In this document: piece after piece, positions 24,183 to 33,581 of the stretch | Numbering within the stretch: position 1 is the stretch's first letter | Layout: every line of letters begins with the position of its first letter | Assembly (NCBI GenBank): GCA_019915135.1 | Contig: JAHLMK010000007.1 | Location: 2,170,001 to 2,234,000, forward strand | DNA from: Strobilurus pachycystidiatus | Lineage: Eukaryota > Basidiomycota > Agaricomycetes > Agaricales > Physalacriaceae | Length of the DNA: 64,000 bases | Direction: 5' to 3' | Translations under genes and position numbers: made by a program | The notes under the pieces: model-generated | Database searches by the model: none | What the model was told of the DNA's origin: nothing | The model's input: the letters and a program-made list of their open reading frames with translations, nothing else

Positions 24183-24679
24183 TCAATGAGTCGCTGTGCC
24201 CTCCTTCAGTTCTTGTCGGCGTATGATCTTGGTCTTGTTTAAGACCTCATGACGCATAAAGTGCCGCTCCGTGTATTGTTCAGGATACTGCAGCTTTCCT
24301 TGACGGGGTAGAGCATTGGGATTGAGACTGTGAGGAATTGAAAAGTAAAATTTTCAGTTATAGACAAGTCACAAGAGTACATACTGGAAGCGTTGGACAC
24401 CACGTTGACCTCGCAGGTGCCCACGATGTTTTGCACGGTACTTGGCTGCATAATCACGCTGTCGAGAACGGAGTTCTTCTCGCTCTGTTGCAGACATACT
24501 CTTGCGGCGACTAACTATAATGAGTATGATACACGGACAAGAACACACTGACACAACCGTTGAGCCGCGGCGCGCTTCTTCTTGCGTCGTTCTTCGGCAT
24601 GTGCCGTCTCGTATCGTCTCTCGGCCTCTTGTTGTCTGGCACGTTTTCCGGCATCCTTCTGTGTTTGCAACGGCGGCAT
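24183..24679 (-). CDS. Small basic helical protein inside element B
   Basis: It starts at 24679 (MPPLQTQKDAGKRARQQEAE). Three exons join in frame through introns GTTGTGTCAG...ATAGTTAG and GTATGTACTC...CCTCACAG. The protein is very rich in Arg and Lys (YETAHAEERRKKKRAAAQ, RSRQRDYAAKYRAKHRGHL) and ends FMRHEVLNKTKIIRRQELK with a stop at 24183. It loosely resembles the basic proteins at 11653, 45698 and 57273. The gene may extend further upstream through Pro/Ser-rich exons in 24.8-25.7 kb that I could not join securely. Confidence 0.4.
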
Positions 24680-27590
24680 CGCAAAACGGAACAGGAATAT
24701 GCCTGGGTGCGGCGGCAATGGAGGGTGGTGGTGGTCAAAAAGGACGGGCACGGAATTGCCGGGGGTATTAACAGTGACACACGTTGCGCACAGACCATGG
24801 CCCGTGCGCCAAATGCGCGGAGCCTCTGTTGAACGGATGGTGAGGGGAAGAGAAGAGGGGATTTAGCCGTATTCGTGTTGGGTGGCGGCGAGCTGCACAA
24901 GTGTGCGGCCCGCGCCGAGCCCAACATGATGGCGCGCCCTCGCATCCGCGCTGTATGGCGGCTGTAACAGCCACACAGCGTGGAGTGCGAGAGCATTGGA
25001 GATGGTTGGGTGGGGGAGGAGGTCGCAGGTGGATGCTGCCCGAAGTCGTCGTGGTCGCGCTGCCGTTAGGTGTCGTGGGCAGAGACGTAGGTCGGGAATT
25101 GTGGTGCGACCGCGGCTCGAAAGGTGGCGGCGCCGCATTCGCCGCTGCTGCTATGTCGATATCTAGTCTGAAACATAGTCAGTAGAGTAACGGGACGTCG
25201 ACGACACCATTGCCGTCGACGTTGTTTGAATAGGAAAATAAATAAATGAACAAATGGACAGATACGCACCGGATGCCCAAAGTCCCCGCCCCCGCGCTTG
25301 ACGCGTGCTCGCCGGCACGACGGGCTAGCTCGTCGTCGTTGGGCAGAACGCTGCCCGACGTCCTCGATGTCATGCTGCCCGCTTGACGGGGGCTTACGCG
25401 GCTTGTTCGGGGTTCAGCGCCATGGCGACGGCCACGAGACGGTGTCCTGGGGTCCGGCAGCAATGCCTCCGCGGGTTCGGGCGCTGTCCTGGGCGTCGTC
25501 GTGGGTCGACGTGGGTCGGTGGTGGTGGAGAGAGGGTAAGATTGCGAATCCAAATGCTGTTCGGATTCGCGGTCCGCGTCGCCGGCGCCAAATCTGGCGA
25601 ACAGCGACGACGATAGCGGGTGAGGGCGTCGTCGGGGGAGGCTGAAAACTTGTGTACATATTCCTGTGATATGTGGTAAGACATCCCGGAAGTGCCCCAA
25701 AATTACCAGGGAGACGACTTACCGTCCAGTGTAGGTCACTCCAACTCGACGTTCGAGTGATTTTGACGTTCAACGCAAGCGGAGATGGCTGGCGGCTGCC
25801 TCTATTTTGCGCTCACAAGATAGGTAATGATGTCTAGCATCGATTCTAGGTAAGTAGAGGTGAGCCGGCGAGTCGCAACGAGCTGCGACGCACGCCGAAT
25901 CAGATTGGGGATGGGGAACTCACCACGTAAGGTGAGTTCCCGCCCGTTCGCTGCAGAAATCACGCCGAATTTGCTTGGATGGCGTCCATACTCAATAGTA
26001 TTGCATATTCCGATGCTTAACATGCTGGTCCGAGGTCGTCGTCGACGTTCCGAGCGACGTCGAGGATGCTCCGTTCACGATCCGGCAAACGCCGGATCGT
26101 GATCGAGAGCTTTTCGTCGTCTTTGCTTGCTTCTGACCGCGATGGCACGTCGGCGTAGACGTGCCATCCAGCCCCAGATTTATGTCTGGGGCCTCTGTTC
26201 CCTCTCTGGCGCTCTTCTATTTGCCTCTGGACCCCCGCCGATGTCTCCACGGCTACCGACAGTTGTGGATACGCTCCGAATCCAGCTTTTTTCAGCGCGT
26301 AAGCCGACGCCGACGCCACCGCCCTCGAAGCCTGGAACGACGCCGAAGACGGGAAGCCTCCCAGATGCGACTTCCTGGGATGGCTGGGTGTAGTCCCAGC
26401 GCGGGCGAAGTAGAGGCATCAAGATCGGTGTTGCGCGTAAGCCGTCGACGCCGACGCTGCATTCCAGGCGCAGGACGACGACGACACTGTAGTGGCCTCC
26501 AGACGCGATTTCCTGGGGTGCCACGGCGCTGGGTTCGGGCACGGGCAGGTGGGGTTGAGGGAGCGCGTGCAGAGGCGGAGACGGAGGAGGAGGCGGGATG
26601 AGCAAAGGGGGAGGCGGGAGGGCGGGCAGACGGCCGCACACCTGGTGCGTACCTTCAATTATTCTTATTTTTTTTTTCTTTCTACCTACATACTGCCCTC
26701 GCACTCCACCCACCTTCAAAAAAATCTCCCAAGTCCGCATGCCGCCGGCACTTGAGGCCACGTCAGCCTCACGTGCCAGGTGGTTTATATTTCGATTGCC
26801 TTTTTTTTTCCTTTTCATTCTCTCACCACCACAACCCAGCCGCCTCAACCCTCTCGGCCACGACGACTGATGCCTAGCGCACAGTCGTTGCCTCCTGCTG
26901 AGGCCTAGCGCCCAGCACTCGCCGGTAGTGACGCCAAGCGCACACTTACCCACATTGAGCGTCGGTTACGGTTTCATGTGGTGCGTCTCAGACGGTCTTT
27001 CTCTCGCTCACTTCTCCACTGACATGGGGCCTCGGCTTGCGCAGAATGGAGCCCAAACACCCCGATAACCCCAACGACCCCAATGCGACGACGCCAACCT
27101 AAGACGACAACAGCAAGCCTTACCCGAGCCCGACGCCGAAATGCGAGCACGAGGACGACGCCGAAGACGAGCTCGATAGCACGAGGACGAGGACGACGCC
27201 GAGGACGAGCTCGATAGCACGAGGACGAGGACGAGGACGACGCACGAGGACGAGGACGACGCACGAGGACGAGGAGGAAGCCACACGAAGACGAGGATGA
27301 GGTCATACGACAATGAACAGGACGAGGACGAAGACGAACCCACGCGACGACAATGAACAGGACGAGGACGAAGACGAACCCACGCGACGAAGACGAGACA
27401 TGACAAGGACGATGATGAGAAGGAGTCCATACGACGATGATGAGGACGGCCCACACAATGAGGACGAGTGCGAACACATGCACACGCGACCGGATCTTCA
27501 CAGCCTGAACAGGTATGATCTTCACAGCCTGAACAGGTATACACCACGAGGGTAAGCCGGAGCAGTTGTAGACAGGGATGTTCAGCATGT
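24680..27590. other. GC-rich low-complexity interior of element B
   Basis: Many overlapping ORFs run on both strands, rich in Pro, Ser, Arg and Ala, but none shows a known domain. A minus-strand candidate exon at about 25270-25640 ends at a plausible donor (GTGCGTATC) and could belong to the gene starting at 24679. I do not call a gene here. Confidence 0.4.
27100..27560 (+). repeat. (GACGAG)n microsatellite with two local duplications
   Basis: 27110-27300 is an imperfect ACGAGG/GACGAC array. A stretch of about 38 bp containing CGACAATGAACAGGACGAGG occurs twice in tandem (about 27309-27388), and GATCTTCACAGCCTGAACAG twice at 27494 and 27518. The long minus-strand ORFs here are by-products of the repeat. 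Confidence 0.8.
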
Positions 27591-27839
27591 TGAGGGTGAT
27601 TGGTGCTGTCTGTGTTGGGAGGTGGACCCCATTACTCTATGCCGTCTGTCCGAAGTGTGCACATTACTATCATTACTATTACTATGTATCAGTAGGTTCA
27701 ATGTGAGGGTGAACTGTAACAATTTCTATTGCAATTCTTTCTGCAAATTCTTTCTGTGCAATTTGCTCTGCCGCTGTCTTTTTGACAGCTTTGAGTACGA
27801 TTTGTGTGTGCTTGTGTCTGCTTCGTAAGTGGTAATGGA

Positions 27840-28985
27840 ATGCTTCACACAAAGGTTAGTGAAGTGATGTACTTCACCCTGCTTGTAAGGTGTCTGAAAA
27901 GACTTGTAGAAGCACTTCATATTGCTTTGAGTATGCTTTGCAGATACATTTAAAGTACCATGAAAGTAAAACAAAAGCACTTGACACAAAGGTTAATAGA
28001 GACGCTGACTCTATAAGGCTTAGAAAGCTCTGAATAAGCCATTATAAGTGCAGTAAAGTGCTTTATAACTCATGTCTCCCTTAACCTTTGTGTCAAGCAT
28101 TTTGGCTGCTTTGGGGCTTGCCAAACTTTGAAAGACTTTTACACTCTTTAGATTACTTCGATTCCATAAGGTGTTTCCAGATGCCTATCTTTGTTATTCC
28201 CATCATTAATCGTCTGTCGTCGTAGTTAGTTAGCTAGCTTTAGATACAACCTGCCAATACAATTTGATTATGCTGCTTTTTCTTTGTGTGCTTTGTTTGC
28301 CTGAATCTGAAATATTATTTTGATCTTTTTATTCAATTGTAGCTGTCTTCGATGCTGCTTCAAAGCAATTATTGATGACTTTTGTTGCGCTTTGATGTCT
28401 TTATGGACAGGCTTTATAGTTACAGTATTTATATCTAATACTTTATGTAGCTTTAATAGTGGTTCGAAAGCACTACACCACCGCTTGTTCAACACTTAAT
28501 ACTTGCTTATTGACTGCTTTCAAAGTGGTTGGGATACACTTTGCACATGCTTTGGAAGCACTACATCAATGCTTGCTAAGTGCTTTTGAAGGGCTTATAT
28601 AGTGCTATACATAAAGGTTACATATGTATATGTCTTTGAGATACTTTGGAATCATTGTGGAAGCACTCAATATACTCTTTGAGAGTATCTCGGAAGTGCT
28701 TACAAAGTGCTCTACACAAAGGTTAGCACAGTTGTATACTTTATAACACTTTCAATATGCTTACACTGTGAGTTGAAAGTACTATATAGAGCTTCAAGTG
28801 TACTTTATACTTGCTTTGTAAGTATGTTGAAAGCCTAATGAAAGTGCTTCACACAAAGGTTCATGGAGACATATACTTCATAAGAGTTCCAAAGTGTTCA
28901 CAAAGCTCTACAAAAGTCATTTAAAGTACCTTGTAATACTTTGAAACACAAGTCTCCTTTAACCTTTGTTTAAAGCACTTTGGGT
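27840..28985. repeat. Subterminal short repeats ACACAAAGGTTA, both orientations
   Basis: The motif ACACAAAGGTTA or close variants occur near 27851, 27980, 28713 and 28853, with a weaker match at 28613 and reverse copies near 28082 and 28967. Frequent AAGTGCTT/AAGCACTT words lie between them. They cluster at the right ends of elements B and A. In CACTA-type transposons such subterminal repeats bind the transposase; that role is inferred. No gene is visible in 27.6-29.05 kb. Confidence 0.55.
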
Positions 28986-29058
28986 ACTTTGAGGCTTTGT
29001 GAACTTTGAAAGACTTTGATTTTCTTTATATTGCTTCGATTCTATAAGGTGTTTCCAG

Positions 29059-31614
29059 ATGTTGCAGGTTCTCCAGCGCCTGAAGGAGCACGATCTCTAT
29101 GCTAAGCCCGAGAAGTGCACCTTTGAAGCTGAGTCTATTGAATTCCTCGGACTCATCATCTCTCATAATGAACTTCGCATGGACCCAGTCAAGGTAGACG
29201 GTGTCGCCAAGTGGCCGCTACCTCGGAATGTCAAGGACGTCCAATCATTCCTTGGCTTTGGGAATTTCTACCGTCGTTTCATTGAAGGTTTCTCTCGGAT
29301 TGCGCGCCCCCTGTTTGATCTCACCAAGAAAGACGAACCATGGGTCTGGAAACCGGAGTGTCAAGAGGCCTTCGAGGCACTTAAAGATGCGTTCACATCG
29401 TCACCCGTCCTTATCATGCCTAACCCCGACAAGCCCTATCGTGTGGAAGTAGATGCTTCAGACTATGCCACAGGCGGAATCCTATCCCAGACAGGCAACG
29501 ACAACCAATGGCATCCTGTCGCCTACATCTCTAAGTCCCTTTCTGAACCTCAACGCAATTATGACATTCATGACAAGGAACTTCTCGCTATTATCCGTGC
29601 TCTGGAAGCCTGGCGCCAGTACCTCGAAGGTTCAGCACACCGAGTTGATATTCTCACCGACCACAAGAACCTTGAATATTTTGCCAACTCGCAGAAACTC
29701 AGCCGACGACAGGCTCGCTGGGCACTATTCCTCACTCGCTTTGATTTCACTCTCACTCATAAACCTGGTACTCAGAACCGTAGTGACCCACTCTCCCGCC
29801 GTGCGGATCACAAAGAGGGGGTCGATGACGACAACACCGACAGAATCCTCCTTGATCCAAAGTTTTTCCGAATTCGCGCTACCAGACCCGGAGAAGTTGT
29901 AGCCGTTGGAGACGCTGAGCTGCGACGACGTATTCGGGAATGTCCAAATAAGGACGCTGAGGTCCGTGGTGCGTTAGAAGTCATTCTTCGCAATGGTCCT
30001 CGTTCGCTGGTCAAAAATCTACAGGAATGGAACTACGAAGACGGACTAGTTCTCTTCCGTGGCAAGGTCTATGTTCCCGATGACCTGCAACTACGCCGAG
30101 ACATTGTCAAGATGCACCACGACTCTCTTGGTCCTGGACACCCTGGACGCTTCAAGACCTACGAACTTCTCAGTCGAGAATTCTGGTGGCCAGGCATGTC
30201 TGTCTTTGTTCGCGACTATGTCGATGGCTGTGCTACCTGTCAGATGACGAAACCTAGGAATCATCCGGCACATGTTCCCCTTATACCCAACGAGATCCCC
30301 GAGCGCCCTTTTGGGACTATCACCACCGACTTCATTACAGATCTACCCGAGTGCGAAGGGTATAACGCTATCCATTGTGTTGTTGACCGCTTCACCAAGA
30401 CGGTAATTGTATCTCCATGCCGCAAGACCATTGATGCGGATGGTACGGTTGATATCTTGGTGGATGGTGTTTATCGACGCTATGGTCTCTGGGACAAGAT
30501 GATCTCTGATCGTGGTCCCCAGTTTGCAAGCAAGGTCATGCAAGCCGTTCACGCTAAGCTAGGAATTACCTCTGCGCTTAGTACGGCTTACCATCCTCAA
30601 ACAGATGGCGAGACCGAGCGTTATAATCAAGAACTTGAACAATACCTCCGCGTTTTCTGTAACTACCGACAAGACGACTGGGTCAAATACCTTCCCTTTG
30701 CGGAATTCTCTCACAACAGTCGCATTCACTCCGCCACGGGCAAGTCCCCCTTTGAACTTCTTCACGGTTTCAAACCCCGCTTATACCCCTCTTTGAACCC
30801 CACGTCCAACATTCCCACTGTCGAAGAACGGTTGACCAACCTAGAACGGCTTCGCGAGGAAGTCAAGGCTAGCCTTACCACTGCCGCAGAGATCATGAAG
30901 CGGAACAACGGAGATGTCACCAAGAAGGGCATTACGTTCAAAGTTGGTGACAAGGTGTTGCTTGACGGAAAGAATCTCAAGACAACGCGACCCAAAGCTA
31001 AGCTCTCAGACAAGCATCATGGGCCTTTTGAAGTCACTGACGTACTTGGACCAGTCAACTATCGTCTCAAACTTCCTCCCACATGGCGTATACACCCTGT
31101 CTTCCACGCCGCCCTCCTCCTTCCTTTTGTGGAGACTGAGGCTCATGGGCCTAATTTCCCATCTAATCCGCCCGACCTCATCGACGACAAGGAAGAGTTT
31201 GATGTTGAAGCCATACTCGACTCTCGCCCAACTCGTAACAAGCGCGGCATTCAGTACTTGGTGAAGTGGTTGGACTACCCGTCATCAGAGAACACCTGGG
31301 AACCCAGTTCCAACCTCACAAAGGCACTCCCTTTGATCAAGGAATTCCATCGTACGCATCCCACGGCTTACTCCAAACCCCTTCCCCACCTTCGCACTCT
31401 CGGTGTCACCGTTAACGACATCTGGACGGGAACTACTGCGCTCCAGGCGCAAGCGCATCCTAAAGAGGGGGTATTGTCACGAATTGCCTCTATTCTTCTC
31501 CCTCCATCACGTGCTTCCCACTCTCGACACCGTCATATTCTCCCGTCTCTGCATCCACCTCGGCCTGGGCCTAGCTCACCTCTCTCTTTCATCCATCGTC
31601 TTGGCATTGCCTAG
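29059..31614 (+). pseudogene. chromovirus pol, 5'-truncated (RT end, RNase H, integrase, chromodomain)
   Basis: The frame begins in the last part of reverse transcriptase (CTFEAESIEFLGLIIS), so the catalytic YxDD region is lost. Then come RNase H (VEVDASDYATGGILSQ, LTDHKNLEYF), the integrase zinc finger (HHDSLGPGHPGR ... CATCQ), the integrase core (TTDFI, ISDRGPQF, TDGETERYNQELE) and a chromodomain (YLVKWLDYPSSENTWEPSSN). The 851-codon frame is otherwise undamaged and ends inside the 3' LTR. A polypurine tract (AAAGAGGGGGTAT) precedes that LTR. Chromodomain integrases usually steer insertion toward marked chromatin. Confidence 0.85.
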
Positions 31615-32013
31615 ACAGATCACAGGTTCCATCATGGGATGGGTGTCCAAATGCGGACCGTAGATTCCGGCCCGCTGAAGACTGCAAGTCAATGATGTCA
31701 TTGCCATACGAGGCGAGGGCAGCCTTTCTCTGGACATCCATGACATCATTTACCCGGGTCCCTCTGCCAAATCTTCGCAAGTACTTCGGTTATGCTACCT
31801 TAGTCCGTACTCTGGATTCTCTGTATATATTCATGGACTCTCTAGTTAGTTCCGCAGTCTGTTCTCTTCGTCTACTCACTGCTCGGTCGCTCCTAGTACT
31901 GGTGTAGCTTGACACACTCCTCCTTCATATCTATCTCTATCTCTATCCCTTTCTCCTTGTCTCGTTCGTGTGACTTGGGTGGTTGCCTTAGTATTCGGGC
32001 ACCAGTCTTGACA
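31475..32013 (+). repeat. chromovirus 3' LTR
   Basis: 539 bp, apparently identical to 12968-13506, followed by the target duplication TTGTC at 32014-32018. Confidence 0.9.
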
Positions 32014-32018
32014 TTGTC

Positions 32019-32682
32019 CCACCTCCGCCCGATTTCGATTTGCGCGACCGTGAATTTACACCTGTGGTCAGGTTCCAGGATCCGTACGCCTCATTCTCAT
32101 GATGCGGGGCACGGCATTAATGTTACTGGTCAGATCCTCGTGGTTGCGACGCCCTCGTCCATCTTCTCCAACGGTACAGCTCACCATGCTTGGTTCTACT
32201 CCGTAAGCAGTTCAGCTTATCTTCAATTTACCATGAATCAGCTGACAAATGGTAGTGGTGAACGCGAAGATTATTTTTGTTTCCTCGAGCGCAATATCTT
32301 GCGCATCCACGACATATACGGCCAAGAAGCCCACGGCGAAGTCCCTCGTATCTGCATACGGGCTCTCGTCGATCGCGTCATTGCATCTGGGCCTGACGCG
32401 AAGTATATCCTCTGCCAGGAGCGCGAGAAATTCATCATCGCGCATTCCAGGATGCAGCTCCCTCTTCGTCGCATGCGTGCACTCTCCATCGAAAATCCCG
32501 CTTTGAGCGATCGACTGGACGACTGCGAAATGAAGGCCGGAGACCTCAACTACGCCGTGATTTTGATTGAGGATATCATTACACAGACAAACGCGTATGG
32601 TTTGGGCGTGGATACGCAGACGGTTTCCTGGTCTCAACAGCTGGAAGGTGCCATTCGGACGGGACTTATCGAGTACCTCTAG
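32019..32682 (+). pseudogene. Gene split by the chromovirus (5' end at 12935-12967)
   Basis: The ATG and first 11 codons lie at 12935-12967 (MQEQLSRPPLV). After the LTR element and one copy of the TSD, the frame continues in phase at 32019 (PPPPDFDLRDREFTP). A probable intron ends TACTGGTCAG near 32132. Then come ILVVATPSSIFSNGTAHHAW and, after about 13 further codons or a 39-nt intron, a helical segment (LERNILRIHDIYGQE, YILCQEREKFIIAHSRMQL) ending at 32682. No named domain recognised. The N-terminal pattern recalls the gene at 33582. It is disrupted unless the chromovirus is somatically absent. Confidence 0.5.
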
Positions 32683-32817
32683 GCGTAGATATTTTGGCCG
32701 AAGGCTCGGTGCTCACCACATGCTTCCCAGGCTCTTCCAGGGCGCATCTTTCAATTTCAATATCCGTACATATACCATTTCAGTCTTCGCCCGCAATTTG
32801 CAGCCTTGACTTGTACC

Positions 32818-33491
32818 ATGACAGGTGTACCGCGCTCCCCGCCGGGGACGACCAAAATCCTTAATCTCGTCGGCTCTACTCGCCCAGCTCGGGGCCATAT
32901 CTCGGCGAGGTCCTGCAAGTCCCTTGGAAAGGCGCGTGCACCTACCAAGGCTGCCCCAGTAGGCCAGCGCACCATTCAATGGCCTCTCTCTGCCTGGAGC
33001 TGCCGAAAGTGAGCGCCATCTTCCACTACTTTCTTACCGCTCACCTTTGGATGTTAGACGCATTTCGAAGCATATTCGCACTCTCCGGCCCATTCGCGAC
33101 GATTATCTGCTCGGTAATGGCGCCTTGAACCTTAGTGCGTATTCTCCATCCCAGCTGGACCTCTATCTCACCGTTGATTCAAGGACGTCGTGGAGAAGAA
33201 CCACTTGCGCCGCATGATGAGCCTCAATTTGCCCAACCTCCGGATGTCAAGCACGTTCACGATGAAGTCGGTCGCTTTCTTTCGGCCTATGATTTGACAG
33301 CATTGGAGGCTCGCTTCGAGGAGATGGGTATATACACTCATGAGGACTTGGTCATCATTGCAGTTGACATTCGACGGAACCAGACGTTGCGACAGGAGTT
33401 CAAATCGGGCGTCATGGCGAACGCGGAGGTGTGGCATGTTCTGAAGAAAGCCCTCTACCGCTATGCGCGGCCCGCCCGTAGTGCAACGTAG
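32818..33491 (+). CDS. Hypothetical protein with a SAM-like helical segment
   Basis: The strongest part is the last exon (33.18-33.49 kb) reading FLSYDLT-like FLSAYDLTALEARFEEMGIY and THEDLVIIAVDIRR. It joins in frame through an intron GTGCGTATTC...TTGATTCAAG to an exon encoding SPLDVRRISKHIRTLRPIRD. The first exon, perhaps from ATG at 32818, is uncertain. The pattern L.xxF.xMGIxTxEDL resembles a SAM-type helical bundle, but it is short. It is similar in layout to the repeated helical domains of the next gene, so the two may be one locus. Confidence 0.35.
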
Positions 33492-33581
33492 ATTTACCGT
33501 CGCGGACCCGCGGTTCCTCTCTAATTTCATTTTTAAACCAGGTGGTACAGTTTCATTTATGTATCAGGTGGTACTGAAGTC

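Larger units (their letters stand above)
23886..28183. mobile_element. TIR element B nested in element A
   Basis: The left end CATCAGGAAACGCCTTATGG (23886) and the right end (reverse complement CATCTGGAAACACCTTATGG, 28183) match the ends of element A. The first 60 bp or so are also near-identical to A's left end (CATAAGCACATGTA, GTTTTAAAGCC). A 2-bp CC flanks both sides, which is too short to prove a TSD. It lies just after the stop codon of the gene at 22187-23806. No transposase is recognised inside, so it is probably non-autonomous. Confidence 0.6.
14849..29061. mobile_element. TIR element A (Plavaka-bearing) inside the chromovirus
   Basis: The left end reads CATCAGGAAACACCCTATGG at 14849. 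The right end, reverse-complemented, reads CATCTGGAAACACCTTATAG at 29061. Inside are a Plavaka transposase (-), two multi-exon genes (+) and AT-rich ends with scattered short repeats (AAGCACTT, ACAAAGGTTAG), as in CACTA-type elements. No matching target duplication flanks it: the left neighbour is gag and the right neighbour is the middle of RT, so the insertion or later recombination removed host sequence. Element B has the same termini and lies within it. Confidence 0.65.
12968..32013 (+). mobile_element. Ty3/gypsy chromovirus with a nested insertion
   Basis: Two 539-bp LTRs at 12968-13506 and 31475-32013 look identical. The target duplication TTGTC sits at 12963-12967 and 32014-32018. Between the LTRs are a gag (with a frameshift), a 14.2-kb foreign TIR element (14849-29061) and the 3' part of pol with RNase H, integrase and a chromodomain. 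The end of gag, the protease and most of the RT are missing, so the element is dead. It inserted 33 nt after the ATG of another gene (ATG at 12935). Confidence 0.9.

Noticed and set aside
26180..26953. 257-codon minus-strand ORF rich in Pro, Gly and Arg
   Set aside because: GC-rich low-complexity sequence with equally long ORFs on the other strand and no domain or splice support.
26974..27588. Long Val/Leu/Arg-rich minus-strand ORFs that look like membrane proteins
   Set aside because: Produced by translation of the GACGAG microsatellite.
31415..31614. Extra C-terminal domain of the chromovirus Pol
   Set aside because: These codons read through the polypurine tract into the 3' LTR; the matching stretch exists in the 5' LTR without pol.
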